64,000 nt of DNA from an uncultured Bacteroides sp. (GTDB lineage Bacteria > Bacteroidota > Bacteroidia > Bacteroidales > Bacteroidaceae): the NCBI GenBank assembly GCA_949294185.1, contig CASFGA010000003.1, positions 62,001-126,000 on the forward strand. The letters are read 5' to 3'. Numbering within the stretch: the first letter of the stretch is position 1; each line of letters opens with the position of its first letter. The position numbers were made by a program, and so were the translations under genes. Shown one piece after another: positions 35,509 to 44,744 of the stretch. The notes beneath the pieces were generated by a model that was given only the letters and a program-made list of their open reading frames with translations, was not told the origin of the DNA and did not search any database.

Positions 35509-36039
35509 TCATTCTTTTGTTTTTCCACTTTCCTTCTGGGCTATCAGGATAGCCCCTACCATGCACGCCAAAAGCAGCACGCCCACAGCCTCGAAGGGCA
35601 GCACGAACTCATACTTGCCCGTACCGATCAGCGCACGGCCTATCTGTTCGACAGGCAGCTCCACCCCCTGCGGAATCAGATCCAGGGCAAAGCCGTTAGT
35701 GAAGACCAGAAACAGCACCAGGGCAGCTCCGGCCACCACGGTCAGCAGCACGCCGGCCAGCCGCGCCCGGCTCTGGCGGTATTTCATGTCCTTGTCCGAC
35801 CGTGTCAGCAGGATGGAGAACACGTAGAGCACCACAATGCCCCCCGCATACACCATCAGCTGCACCGCCCCCAGGAACGTATAGCCCAGAACCCCATAAA
35901 TGGCGCCCGTGCCGAACAGCACGAACAGCAGGTAGGTGGCGGCACGAAGAATCTTGCCCGTGGTCACCGCAAGCACCGAACAGACGATGATGCAGGCGCC
36001 CACAATATAAAACACGATTTCTTGAAGTGATATACCCAT
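35509..36039 (-). CDS. nuoJ: NADH-quinone oxidoreductase subunit J
   Basis: 176 residues with five hydrophobic segments; the signature GAIYGVLGYTFLGAVQLMVYAGGIVVLYVFSILLT contains the conserved TM3 pi-bulge helix. Membrane-arm subunit next to nuoK, from which it is separated by 4 bp. Confidence 0.93.
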   Translation of the reverse strand: MGISLQEIVFYIVGACIIVCSVLAVTTGKILRAATYLLFVLFGTGAIYGVLGYTFLGAVQLMVYAGGIVVLYVFSILLTRSDKDMKYRQSRARLAGVLLTVVAGAALVLFLVFTNGFALDLIPQGVELPVEQIGRALIGTGKYEFVLPFEAVGVLLLACMVGAILIAQKESGKTKE

Positions 36040-36054
36040 AATATATTACCGTTT

Positions 36055-36510
36055 TTATTTCTTGTTCAGAGTCAGCACGAGTTTCTCCTTCTGAAACACG
36101 GCATTCTCAAAGTCGTTCGTAAACCGGATGGCATCGTGCGGACACGCGTTCACGCACAGCTGGCAGAACATGCACGAGCCCAGGTTGTATTCATATTTCA
36201 CCAGAAACCTCCTTTTCTTTCCGTCTTCCGTCTCGCGCATTTCCGTGGTCAGACGGATCGTGCCGTTCGGACAGGCCATCTGGCACAGCCCGCACGCGAT
36301 GCAGCGGTTGTTCCCCTCTTCGTCGTGAGGCATCACCAGCATGGCGCGGTGGCGCTCCGGAATGTGGAGCGTGGTATGGCGGTTTTCGGGATACTGCTCC
36401 GTTATCTTCTTCTCGCAGAACACCTTCATCGAAGTGCGCATGCCCGTCAGAAGACTCTTCACTCCGGCCAGGTATCCCTCCATATATTTACAGAATCCGT
36501 TCATAAGCAT
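36055..36510 (-). CDS. nuoI: NADH-quinone oxidoreductase subunit I
   Basis: 152 residues from ATG 36510, just after the nuoH stop; the longer frame to 36594 would overlap nuoH. It carries two 4Fe-4S motifs, CIACGLCQMACP and CMFCQLCVNACP, the latter's fourth ligand as usual crossing to the other cluster. It passes electrons from the peripheral arm to the cluster in NuoB. With NuoE, F and G missing it is the first iron-sulfur subunit likely to meet the electron donor. Confidence 0.94.
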   Translation of the reverse strand: MLMNGFCKYMEGYLAGVKSLLTGMRTSMKVFCEKKITEQYPENRHTTLHIPERHRAMLVMPHDEEGNNRCIACGLCQMACPNGTIRLTTEMRETEDGKKRRFLVKYEYNLGSCMFCQLCVNACPHDAIRFTNDFENAVFQKEKLVLTLNKK

Positions 36511-36515
36511 ACTCT

Positions 36516-37607
36516 TTAAAATGTCAGTCCACAAACCTTGCATACGGTCATCAGCAGCAGGACGGCCAGTGATGTAGGCATCAGATATTTCCACTCGAGG
36601 GTCAGCACCTGGTCAATGCGCAGGCGAGGATAAGTCCACCGGATCCACATCAGCAGGAACACGATCACAAAGGTCTTGCCCAGAAACCACACGAAGCCCG
36701 GAATGTAGTCCATCACCGCGTTGAATCCGTCAAGCCCCGCCACATGCAGCGGCATCCATCCGCCCAAGAACAGCGTCGCGGCGATGCCCGCCGTAATGAA
36801 CAGGTTCAGGTATTCGGCCAGATAGAAGAAGCCGAAGTGCATGCCCGAATACTCCGTGTGGTAGCCTGCCGTCAGCTCCTGCTCGGCCTCGGCCAGGTCG
36901 AACGGGCCGCGGTTGGCCTCCGCATTTCCGGCAATTAGATAGACGATGAAGGCAGCCACGGCAGGGACGTGCCCCTTGAAGATGTTCCATCCGTCGGCCT
37001 GGCCCGCCACGATCGTCTGGATGTCCATCGCGCCGCTCAGCACCACCATCGTCAGCACCGAGATGCCGATGGACACCTCGTAGCTGATGATCATCGCACC
37101 GCTGCGCACCGCGCCGATCAGCGTATACTTGCTGTTGCTGCTCCACCCGGCAAGCAGGATGCCCAGCACCCCGATGCTCGAGGCCGCCAGCACGAAGAAG
37201 ATGCCGATGTTCATGTGCAGGATTTCCGCGCCCTTGTTCCACGGCAGGCACGAAAAGGTCAGGATGGAGGCCAGTATCACAAGAAAGGGGGCCAGATTGT
37301 AGAGGAACCGGTCCGCGTGCGTCAGGCTGATGATCTCCTTGGTCAGGATCTTCAGCACGTCGGCCGGCACCTGAAGCAGGCCGCCCTTCCCCCCCACGCG
37401 GTTCGGGCCGATGCGGCACTGGAAGGCCGCACACACCTTGCGCTCCATGTAGATCAGCACGACGGCCAGCACGGCATACATCAGCATGATGGCCACACCT
37501 ACCGCCACACCCTCAAGCGTAAGGGCCGCCCACTCGGGCATCAGGCCGCACAGCGCCGCATGGATGCCCGTCAGGAGAGGTTCTAAATTATAATAGTCTA
37601 AAAACAT
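36516..37607 (-). CDS. nuoH: NADH-quinone oxidoreductase subunit H
   Basis: 363 residues, eight or so membrane helices. Family phrases: [48 protein letters not shown] and [13 protein letters not shown]. It forms the quinone site with NuoB and NuoD and connects to the proton path. It lies between nuoCD and nuoI. Confidence 0.96.
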   Translation of the reverse strand: MFLDYYNLEPLLTGIHAALCGLMPEWAALTLEGVAVGVAIMLMYAVLAVVLIYMERKVCAAFQCRIGPNRVGGKGGLLQVPADVLKILTKEIISLTHADRFLYNLAPFLVILASILTFSCLPWNKGAEILHMNIGIFFVLAASSIGVLGILLAGWSSNSKYTLIGAVRSGAMIISYEVSIGISVLTMVVLSGAMDIQTIVAGQADGWNIFKGHVPAVAAFIVYLIAGNAEANRGPFDLAEAEQELTAGYHTEYSGMHFGFFYLAEYLNLFITAGIAATLFLGGWMPLHVAGLDGFNAVMDYIPGFVWFLGKTFVIVFLLMWIRWTYPRLRIDQVLTLEWKYLMPTSLAVLLLMTVCKVCGLTF

Positions 37608-37625
37608 AACGGTTTCGTTTTAAGT

Positions 37626-39242
37626 TTATCTGTCAATGTCAGGAATCACAAAGTCCAGCGAGGCGCCGATGGCGATCAGGTCGGCAATCTTCCACCCGCG
37701 GCACACCGTATCCATGGCATGCACCAGCGGAAGCCCCGTGGAGCGGAAATGCAGGCGGTAGGGCACCTTGTCGCCCCGGCTCTCGATCATCACGCCGAAT
37801 TCGCCGCGGCTCGACTCCACCTCGGCCGTATAGATGCCTTCGGGCAGCTTGATGACGGGCTTCGTCTTCGCCCGGAAGCCGCCCTCTGGGATGTTGTCTA
37901 TCAGCTGGTCGATGATGCGGCACGACTCCAGGATCTCGTCCATGCGCACCAGATAGCGGGCGAAGGAGTCCCCCTCGGTGCGGGTGACCTGCCTGAAGTC
38001 CACCTTGCCGTAGACCGAATAGGGGTGGCGCTTGCGCACGTCGTTCGCCCATCCCGAGGCGCGCCCCGTGGCGCCGGTGCAGCCCAGCGACACGGCATCC
38101 TCCCCCGACAGCAGGCCCACCCCCTTCAGGCGGGTGTCCGCGATGACATTGTCAGTGAATATGTCGTGGTAGTCCTTTATCACGCTCCGCATGTGGGCCG
38201 TAAACTCCCTTACCTTCCGGCAGAAGTCGGGATGAATGTCGGCCTGCACACCGCCTATCACGTTGTAGTGCTGTATCAGCCGGCCGCCGGTGGTCTCCTC
38301 GAAGATGTCGAGAATCATCTCCCTCTCGCGGAAGCCGTAGAAGAACGGCGTCATGGCTCCCATGTCGAGCACCATACACGCATAGAATATCAGGTGCGAG
38401 TCGATGCGCTGCAGCTCGTCCATGACGGCGCGGATGTATACGGCACGTTCGGGCACCTCGATGCCCGCCGCCCGCTCGATGCACATGCACAGGGCGTGAC
38501 GGCTCTGGTGCGCGCTCAGATAGTCCAGACGGTCGGTCATGCCCAGCGTCTGCGGATAGGTGAGGCTCTCGTTCATCTTCTCTATGCCCCGGTGGATGTA
38601 TCCCAGAATCGGGTCGACCTTCGTCACCGTCTCGCCGTCCAGCGCCACGCGCATGCGCAGCGCGCCGTGCGTGGAGGGATGCTGCGGGCCGATGTTTATC
38701 ACGAAGTCGCCTTCGCCGAACACCGGATGCGCCACGCCCTCCAGCGTGCCGTCCGGCAGCAGGCGGTATTCCGTGGTGGTGTCCGCGTTGGTCTCGTTGT
38801 CCAACCGCAGCGGGTTCGAGTCCATGTCATAGTCCTTGCGCAGAGGCCATCCTTTCCAGTCCTCGCGCAGGAAGAGGCGGCGCATGTCCGGATGCCCTGC
38901 AAAGCGGATGCCGAAGAAGTCGAACACCTCGCGCTCCTTGATGAGGGCCGTCTTCCAGAGGTCGCTCACGGTGGGCAGCAGCGGCTGTTCACGGTCGGTC
39001 ACGGCCACCTTCAGGGCCACCCTTTCGCCCGTTCCGGCCGACTCCATGAAATAAATGGCGCCGAGGCCTTCTTCACCCCAGTCCATCCCCACGATGTCGC
39101 GCAGATAGTCCATCGGCACGTCCTTGTCGCGCCTCAGGCCTTCCGCAACCCTCCGCAGTTCGCCTGCCGGAATGCTTATCACCCCGGCGTTGCCCGCACA
39201 GACCTCCGCTCCGGCAATCCCTGTCACTTCGTCACGCTTCAT
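37626..39242 (-). CDS. nuoCD: NADH-quinone oxidoreductase fused subunit C/D
   Basis: 538 residues. The first about 150 are NuoC-like (30-kDa subunit: EREVFDFFGIRFAGHPDMRRLFLREDWKGWPLRKDY) and the rest is NuoD (49-kDa: NIGPQHPSTHGALR, YIHRGIEKMNE, RIDSHLIF and GEFGVMIESRGDKVPYR). NuoD builds most of the quinone pocket. The C-D fusion is found in several lineages including Bacteroidetes. Start ATG 39242 overlaps the nuoB stop as ATGA. A Glu/Asp-rich N-terminus is somewhat longer than in close relatives. Confidence 0.96.
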   Translation of the reverse strand: MKRDEVTGIAGAEVCAGNAGVISIPAGELRRVAEGLRRDKDVPMDYLRDIVGMDWGEEGLGAIYFMESAGTGERVALKVAVTDREQPLLPTVSDLWKTALIKEREVFDFFGIRFAGHPDMRRLFLREDWKGWPLRKDYDMDSNPLRLDNETNADTTTEYRLLPDGTLEGVAHPVFGEGDFVINIGPQHPSTHGALRMRVALDGETVTKVDPILGYIHRGIEKMNESLTYPQTLGMTDRLDYLSAHQSRHALCMCIERAAGIEVPERAVYIRAVMDELQRIDSHLIFYACMVLDMGAMTPFFYGFREREMILDIFEETTGGRLIQHYNVIGGVQADIHPDFCRKVREFTAHMRSVIKDYHDIFTDNVIADTRLKGVGLLSGEDAVSLGCTGATGRASGWANDVRKRHPYSVYGKVDFRQVTRTEGDSFARYLVRMDEILESCRIIDQLIDNIPEGGFRAKTKPVIKLPEGIYTAEVESSRGEFGVMIESRGDKVPYRLHFRSTGLPLVHAMDTVCRGWKIADLIAIGASLDFVIPDIDR

Positions 39243-39859
39243 GCCTCACCTCCTTTCTCCGTTCCGGCTTCACATCCGTCCGCCTCCTTCTGCCTGCGAT
39301 TGACGCCTCCCAGGAAACGCTCCACCTTTATCTTGCGCTGGAGCTGCATCAGCCCGTAGTAGAAGGCCTCGGGGCGCGGCGGACAGCCGGGGATGTACAC
39401 ATCTACAGGGATAATCTGATCTATCCCCCTCACCACGTTGTACGACTTGATGAACGGGCCTCCCGAAATGGTGCATCCTCCCACCGCCACCACATACTTC
39501 GGCTCCGCCATCTGATCGTACAGGCGCTTCATCAGCGGGGCCATGCGGTAGGTGATGGTGCCCAGCACCAGCAGCAGGTCGGCCTGGCGGGGAGAGTTAC
39601 GCGTCACCTCAAACCCAAAGCGCGCCATGTCATATCGTCCGGCTCCCAAAGCCATGAACTCGATGGCGCAGCAGCTCGTCCCCAGGGCCAGACTCCATAC
39701 CGAGTTGCTCCGGCCCCAGTCTATCAGCTCGTCGGCCGTGGTGAGCACCACGCCCGCCCCGTCCGCGTTCAGCCTGCGCACCATCTCTTCCAGATAGTCG
39801 TTGTTCTTGAAGTCTTCATACTCCATCGAACGGATTTTCGCACGTTTCCTTATGTCCAT
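39239..39859 (-). CDS. nuoB: NADH-quinone oxidoreductase subunit B
   Basis: 206 residues from ATG 39859 (MDIRKRAKIRSME), overlapping the nuoA stop by 10 bp. The open frame extends to 40078, but that part is the antisense side of nuoA. The four cysteines binding the terminal cluster N2 are Cys63 and Cys64 in SCCAIEF, Cys129 in GGC and Cys159 in PGCPPRPE. It hands electrons to quinone. Confidence 0.95.
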   Translation of the reverse strand: MDIRKRAKIRSMEYEDFKNNDYLEEMVRRLNADGAGVVLTTADELIDWGRSNSVWSLALGTSCCAIEFMALGAGRYDMARFGFEVTRNSPRQADLLLVLGTITYRMAPLMKRLYDQMAEPKYVVAVGGCTISGGPFIKSYNVVRGIDQIIPVDVYIPGCPPRPEAFYYGLMQLQRKIKVERFLGGVNRRQKEADGCEAGTEKGGEA

Positions 39860-40200
39860 TCCAGCGCTCCTTTCCGCCAGGCATAGGCCAGGCCCAATAT
39901 CAGCACCGCCAGAAAGAAGCCCACGCTCACCAGAGCATAAACCCCTACCTGGCCTGCCACCACTGCCCACGGAAACAGAAACACCGTCTCGATGTCGAAC
40001 ATCAGAAACAGGATGGCAAACAGATAGTATCCCGCCCGGAACTGCACCCATGACCGGCCGCGGGTGGGGATACCACATTCATACGGCTCGCCCTTCTGCG
40101 GATTGAAGGAACGCGGAGCCACAAGCTTCGCTATCCCCATGGCCGCACCCACAAGGGCTATCGCCGTCAGAATAACGACAACAATAAATACAAAAAACAT
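39850..40200 (-). CDS. nuoA: NADH-quinone oxidoreductase subunit A
   Basis: 116 residues, three membrane helices, with the signature YECGIPTRGRSWVQFRAGYYLFAILFLMFDIETVFLFPWA broken here for length into ECGIPTRG, RAGYYLFAILFLMFD and VFLFPWA. It is the first classical nuo gene. No own promoter is evident; the nearest -7 box lies about 500 bp upstream at 40717, in front of a small ORF. Confidence 0.95.
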   Translation of the reverse strand: MFFVFIVVVILTAIALVGAAMGIAKLVAPRSFNPQKGEPYECGIPTRGRSWVQFRAGYYLFAILFLMFDIETVFLFPWAVVAGQVGVYALVSVGFFLAVLILGLAYAWRKGALEWT

Positions 40201-40298
40201 ATATATAAATTATTGAATAATTACGCACTGCACACATCTCTCCGCCCGCCGTCGCGCCGCCGGCAGGAGAACAAAAGACAGGGAAGGGATGCAGGCCG

Positions 40299-40694
40299 CT
40301 AAACCTGAATCCTCTCGATAAGGTAGAGATATCCCGCGGCACTCCGCCGGGTGCACCGGGCCGTCCGTACGGAGCCTCCTGCCCCATGCAGGAAACAGCC
40401 GGCAGGAAACGCGCCAAACGGCAGTCCCCCCAAGGCCGAAAGCCTGAAGCCGCAAAAAAGCACAGGCTGCCCCGCCTGCACACACGGCTGGGGGACACCC
40501 GCCGAACGGTGGGACAATAAATGGTTCAGCGTCCGCGAGGCGGTATCCTCCGGACGCTGAACGCACACTTCATATTTTTCGGCAAATTCCTTTTCCGACG
40601 CGATTGCCTCGGATACAGAAGCGTAAGCAGTTTCACCCGCCATCGACATGACAAGAGTTATCAACAACAATATGACCTGCTTAACCTTTCTCAT
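40299..40694 (-). CDS. Possible small secreted protein upstream of nuoA
   Basis: 131 residues. The first 25 (MRKVKQVILLLITLVMSMAGE, then TAYA) are a convincing signal peptide and the next 30 or so (SEAIASEKEFAEKYEV) look coding. After that the frame crosses a long hairpin at 40524-40562 and a GC-rich stretch full of Pro, Gly and Cys, which may be only chance open frame. A -7 box lies 23 bp before the ATG. It may be a short secreted protein, a degraded gene or a leader for the nuo operon. Confidence 0.35.
   Translation of the reverse strand: MRKVKQVILLLITLVMSMAGETAYASVSEAIASEKEFAEKYEVCVQRPEDTASRTLNHLLSHRSAGVPQPCVQAGQPVLFCGFRLSALGGLPFGAFPAGCFLHGAGGSVRTARCTRRSAAGYLYLIERIQV
40524..40562. repeat. 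Long hairpin upstream of nuo operon
   Basis: GTTCAGCGTCCG (40524-40535) and CGGACGCTGAAC (40551-40562) are perfectly complementary 12-bp arms; one unpaired C and an inner GAGG/CCTC stem continue the hairpin, leaving a 6-nt loop. No T run follows on either strand. It lies between the promoter at 40717 and nuoA, so it could attenuate or stabilise the nuo transcript. Confidence 0.65.
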
Positions 40695-40716
40695 TCTGCA
40701 TCTCTGAAAAACGCTG

Positions 40717-40724
40717 CAAATTTA
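40717..40724 (-). promoter_or_regulatory. -7 element upstream of nuo region
   Basis: TAAATTTG on the minus strand, 23 bp before the small ORF's ATG. No TTTG box at the right distance. It is the best candidate promoter for the small ORF and perhaps the nuo operon. Confidence 0.5.
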
Positions 40725-40800
40725 GAGATTTATTTTCATTCTCCTATATTGAAGCAATTAAATTTACTGAAATCTGCCAAAGGCAGACCGAAAAATCAGG

Positions 40801-41694
40801 TCATTTGCTTACGGTCTTCACGAAATATTGATTGAACACGATGCCCAACACTATCAGTATCAGCCCTATATAAGTTGTGATAACGATAGGTTCGCCCAAC
40901 ACTACCGCAATAAAGAAAAGCGACATGAAAGGCGACAGATAGCACAGCTGATTCACCAAAGCCGGATTGGAAGTCGTTCGCATAGCCAATCCGAAGAAAA
41001 TGAACGGTATGCCCATTTCAAAGCCGCCGACATACATTCCAGACAATATGCCGGAAAGAGTGTTCAAATCCACTCCGACAAAGGTCGCCCCCACCAACAT
41101 GTAGGCAGAACCGAAGAGGAAAGTCACAAACAATGCCACACTCCCGTCCGTCTGGTTCTTCTGCTTGTTGTTGATAAGCCAGTAGGTAGCCCAGAGCACC
41201 GCACTAAGTGCCGCCAAGAGCAAACCCGCCGGCGAGATTCCCATACTGCCGGCATTGCCTGTCCCCACCGAAATCAGCACCACGCCCGCCAACGAGACAA
41301 ACATTCCGATATACTTCTTTTTAGGAATGGGCTGCCCGTCAAACAGAGCCAACAAGACCAACAAGACAATAGGCCACGCATAATTAATGGGCTGAGCCAC
41401 CTGCGCCGGCAACAGCGAATAGGCACTGAACAATACCAGATAATACCCTACCGGATTCAACAGTCCCAATCCGGCAAAATACCCCCATTGCTTTCTCGAC
41501 AGGCCAAATACCAACCGCCACTTGCGCTGCACGGTCAACAAAATGGAAAATATCACCAGCGAAGTGAGACAAGCCACCAAAACCAGTTCGAAATAAGTAA
41601 GGCTCCGCAAGGCAATCTTGAAAGCTGCGGCAACCGTCGACCAGCTCAACACCGCCAGACAGGCATACAATACGGCTTTACTGTCGTTTTTCAT
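40801..41694 (-). CDS. EamA/DMT family transporter
   Basis: 297 residues with ten hydrophobic segments in two EamA repeats: VLSWSTVAAAFKIAL and PINYAWPIVLLVLLALFDGQPI in the first, AALSAVLWATYWLINNKQK and LSPFMSLFFIAVVLGEPIV in the second. A drug/metabolite exporter; substrate unknown. Its ATG overlaps the stop of the Xaa-Pro peptidase gene (41691-41694), so the two are translationally coupled. Confidence 0.9.
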   Translation of the reverse strand: MKNDSKAVLYACLAVLSWSTVAAAFKIALRSLTYFELVLVACLTSLVIFSILLTVQRKWRLVFGLSRKQWGYFAGLGLLNPVGYYLVLFSAYSLLPAQVAQPINYAWPIVLLVLLALFDGQPIPKKKYIGMFVSLAGVVLISVGTGNAGSMGISPAGLLLAALSAVLWATYWLINNKQKNQTDGSVALFVTFLFGSAYMLVGATFVGVDLNTLSGILSGMYVGGFEMGIPFIFFGLAMRTTSNPALVNQLCYLSPFMSLFFIAVVLGEPIVITTYIGLILIVLGIVFNQYFVKTVSK

Positions 41695-43064
41695 CGCAAT
41701 GCCTCCACTTCTTCTGTAGTAACCGGCACATATTTGCCCAACCGACGCGCACCGGTTTCTGTTATCAGATAATCTTCCTCATTGCGCAGACCGGTAAAGT
41801 CGCGGTAAGCCTCCAGCTTGTCATAATTTATAAAATCGGTAAAGCGTCCTTCCGCCTTCCAGTAATCCATCAGCTCCGGAATGAAGTAGATGCCCGGCTC
41901 AATGGTCAGGACAAATCCCGGTTCGAGCGGACGCGCCAAGCGCAAGGACTTACGCCCAAACTGTGTGCTCTTAGGATGTCCGTCATAGCCTACCCACACT
42001 TCGCCCAGATTCTCCATATCGTGCACATCAAGCCCCATCATGTGTCCCAGTCCGCAGGGGAAGAACATGGCATGTGCACCGGCAGCCACTGCTTCGGCCG
42101 GATCGCCCTTCATCAGCCCCAGACCTTTCAAGCCTTCGCAAATAATCCGGCACGACAGTTCGTATACATCTTTAAACGGTATGCCCGGCCGCAACGCCTC
42201 GACAGCCGCACGGTGAGAAGCCACCTGAATGTCATAAACATCCTTCTGCCGTGAAGTAAACTTCTTTCCGGCGCAGATGGTAGACGACATGTCGCCCGCA
42301 TAGCCCATCTCTGTCTCGGCTCCGGCATCCACCAGCAGCATGTCACCTTCTTTTACCGTATGGCCATGATAATGGTTATGCAGGGTCTGACCACAGACTG
42401 TGGCTATCGTAGGGAAAGAAAGGGCACAGCCGTTGGCCTGGGCCACAGCCTCAAGCGCAGCCGACACCTCACACTCCTTCATCCCGACACGCAGCGCACG
42501 CATGGCGGCAATGTGCATCTCGGCCGTCACATCACAGGCACGCTCGATTTCCACAATCTCTTCTGCCGTCTTATAGTTACGCAGATTCACGACACCTTTG
42601 ATGAATGGGATGGAGGGCTGTTCGGTACCCGGCTTTATTCCCAGCATATCAAGCAACTTCAAACGATGCTCGGCACGGTAAGGCGGCAGATAGTGTACGG
42701 TCTGTCCTTTGGCAACAGCCTTTTCAATGTATTTTTTCAAGTCAGCCGAAGGCAAGGTTTCACGGATGCCTACCGACTGGGCCTTTTCATGCAATGTGGG
42801 CTGAGTTCCCATCCATACAATATGATCAATGGTCAGCTCGTCGCCGAATATGATTTCGCGGTCTTCATCAATGTCGATGACCGCCCCCAGTCCGGCATAC
42901 GACAACCCGAAAAAATAAAGGAACGACGAATCCTGACGGTAAGGATAAGTATTGTCTTCATAGTTCATTCCGCTCTCTTCATTCCCCAGAAAGAGCAGAA
43001 GCCCGGAGCCTACGCTCTTTTTCAGCGCACTCCGACGATTGATATAGGTTTCTTTTGCAAACAT
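41691..43064 (-). CDS. pepP: Xaa-Pro aminopeptidase (M24B)
   Basis: 457 residues: N-terminal AMP_N domain (about 1-160, with the SSFLYFFGLSYAGLGAVIDI phrase) and a pita-bread M24 domain. Metal ligands are in place: Asp246 (LVDAG), Asp258 (AGDMSST), a His in GLGHMMGLDVHD, a Glu in TIEPGIYF and a final Glu in RNEEDYLIT. It removes N-terminal residues preceding proline, in the cytoplasm. Co-transcribed with the DMT transporter. Confidence 0.92.
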   Translation of the reverse strand: MFAKETYINRRSALKKSVGSGLLLFLGNEESGMNYEDNTYPYRQDSSFLYFFGLSYAGLGAVIDIDEDREIIFGDELTIDHIVWMGTQPTLHEKAQSVGIRETLPSADLKKYIEKAVAKGQTVHYLPPYRAEHRLKLLDMLGIKPGTEQPSIPFIKGVVNLRNYKTAEEIVEIERACDVTAEMHIAAMRALRVGMKECEVSAALEAVAQANGCALSFPTIATVCGQTLHNHYHGHTVKEGDMLLVDAGAETEMGYAGDMSSTICAGKKFTSRQKDVYDIQVASHRAAVEALRPGIPFKDVYELSCRIICEGLKGLGLMKGDPAEAVAAGAHAMFFPCGLGHMMGLDVHDMENLGEVWVGYDGHPKSTQFGRKSLRLARPLEPGFVLTIEPGIYFIPELMDYWKAEGRFTDFINYDKLEAYRDFTGLRNEEDYLITETGARRLGKYVPVTTEEVEALR

Positions 43065-43123
43065 AACTATGTGTTGTTAAACGATTGTATACAATGATAA
43101 CGTGCCACAAAAATAATGAAAAA

Positions 43124-44473
43124 TCAGTTCCGCGGCGATGTTCCGCCCAATTTAATGCGATACGGCCACTGGGCGTCCTTCACCTTGCCGTCCGGCATAG
43201 GGTTCATCCAGTGTTCAGCCGGCGCTCCCATGACGACAAGCCACAGGTGAGACAACTTTTTGTCCGACGGAGTCTTGAAGCTTACTTTTCCATTCTTCTG
43301 TGTGCCCATCTCTCCGTAAACGCTCTTCCCGTCGGCCGTCACCGCCACAAAGCCATAGCGCCATCCGGCCTTGTCAGGATTTACCGAGTTATATCCTTCC
43401 ACTGCCTTGTCGATGCCTTCAAACTCCACCTTCACTTCTTGTCCCGCCCCGGGAACTGTGAGAGGAATGGCGTTGAATCCGTAATTTTCCGGACAGTTCT
43501 CCGCCGCAACCTGATACCATCCGTCCGGCTGTCCGGCCAGCTTGCAGGTATACTGGTTGGCATACGGGCGCGAATTTTTCCACACCCTTTCAAAATCCCA
43601 GTTTATGAAGTGACGGCACGCGTCGAACATTTCATCGCAAAACGCCGACTGCGACAGCCCCGTCATCCGCTTGTAGGTAATCACCGGGTCTTCCCCCCGT
43701 TTCCCCTGACGGAACATTTCCGCAATGAAAGGCCGTCCGTGCTTCACGCCCCAATACTCAAGCACGTATGGTGAATGATAGATGTTTTCCAGATGGAGGA
43801 ACGCCTTGTGCGAAAGTTTCGTAAAGGCTTCCCAGTGATAACGCTCGTCAGTCTGCCAGTCGGGATTGACCTGCCACAGCATCCACTGCGAGGCCATCTC
43901 GAAAAAGCCGCTTCCGCCCCAGGCTTCCCCTTGTCCGTCGCAGGTTATCTGAGCCTGGAAACTGTGTCCCAGCTCATGCGCCATACAGTTCAGCTTCTCA
44001 TCCTGGATGCGGTTGGGAGCGACCCACAGTCCGCCTATCACTCCATCGTAGTCTCCCCCGTATGCCGTTCCTTCCAAAGAATAGTTCAGCATGACCATCA
44101 TGCGATAGCGGTCACAGTTCGACCCCGGTTTGGAGAACTGCAGCGTATCGCGGAAAAACGTATAGAAATGTTCCAGCTTTTCAGACAGATTGTTCAAGTC
44201 GACATGCATGTCGTGTCCCTCCAGACGGGGAGGGTTGGACAAGTCGCTTCCGAACCCTTTCTGCCAGAAGATGGCCAGATTGTCCGTGCAGCACATCCGG
44301 TGGAAACTCCACAGTGAAGCGGTGTCCTGCAAGTCCATCCCCTGCAAGTCTTTCGGTATATAGATTTCCTTTCCCTTAAAATTAACGCACGCATCCTTCG
44401 GACAAACGTTCTGTCCGGATGCAGTCCCTATCAGCGCCGCACACAAAGCGGCAGAAAATGCCAGTCTCTTCAT
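43124..44473 (-). CDS. Secreted zinc-protease-like protein (DUF6055 type)
   Basis: 449 residues with signal peptide MKRLAFSAALCAALIGTASG. A zinc-binding motif MAHELGHSFQ puts His166, Glu167 and His170 in a gluzincin-like site. Surrounding phrases (WSFHRMCCTDNLAIFWQKGFG; FEMASQWMLWQ; LSHLWLVVMGAPAEHW) resemble the Bacteroides DUF6055 family as I recall it. The C-terminal 120 residues are a beta-rich domain. It is probably exported to the periplasm or surface. It has a likely own promoter at 44497. Confidence 0.7.
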   Translation of the reverse strand: MKRLAFSAALCAALIGTASGQNVCPKDACVNFKGKEIYIPKDLQGMDLQDTASLWSFHRMCCTDNLAIFWQKGFGSDLSNPPRLEGHDMHVDLNNLSEKLEHFYTFFRDTLQFSKPGSNCDRYRMMVMLNYSLEGTAYGGDYDGVIGGLWVAPNRIQDEKLNCMAHELGHSFQAQITCDGQGEAWGGSGFFEMASQWMLWQVNPDWQTDERYHWEAFTKLSHKAFLHLENIYHSPYVLEYWGVKHGRPFIAEMFRQGKRGEDPVITYKRMTGLSQSAFCDEMFDACRHFINWDFERVWKNSRPYANQYTCKLAGQPDGWYQVAAENCPENYGFNAIPLTVPGAGQEVKVEFEGIDKAVEGYNSVNPDKAGWRYGFVAVTADGKSVYGEMGTQKNGKVSFKTPSDKKLSHLWLVVMGAPAEHWMNPMPDGKVKDAQWPYRIKLGGTSPRN

Positions 44474-44496
44474 AGTACCTGAATTTTATTTTCAGA

Positions 44497-44504
44497 CAAA
44501 AGTA
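44497..44504 (-). promoter_or_regulatory. -7 element of HELGH protein gene
   Basis: TACTTTTG on the minus strand, 23 bp before the ATG; the nearest TTTG is 24 bp upstream, longer than usual. The rest of 44505-44744 shows no gene or RNA. Confidence 0.5.
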
Positions 44505-44744
44505 GACGGAATAAGACGAAAAGCATGACAAAAGCGTCTAAAATGATGCGAGAATGATATATTCTTGCGGCATCACAAGGATAAAAAAGATGCCGGATGC
44601 CGTAAGAAAGAAATTTTCATCCGCACCGGCAGGAAGTTCCGTCCTTATAAAAAACCGGGCACGAACTGCAAGCGGATTCTCGTCTGCATGAAAGCAGACA
44701 GCCCCCCTTGCGGCTCGCGCCCAGAGAAACTTCAGAACATCTTA

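Noticed and set aside
37719..39359. Long plus-strand open frames opposite nuoCD, nuoM and nuoL
   Set aside because: They are antisense to intact complex I genes, His- and Gln-rich without motifs, and result from the GC-rich third codon positions there.
39860..40078. N-terminal extension of NuoB
   Set aside because: It would be read from within nuoA in another frame and is unlike any NuoB; ATG 39859 gives the known length.
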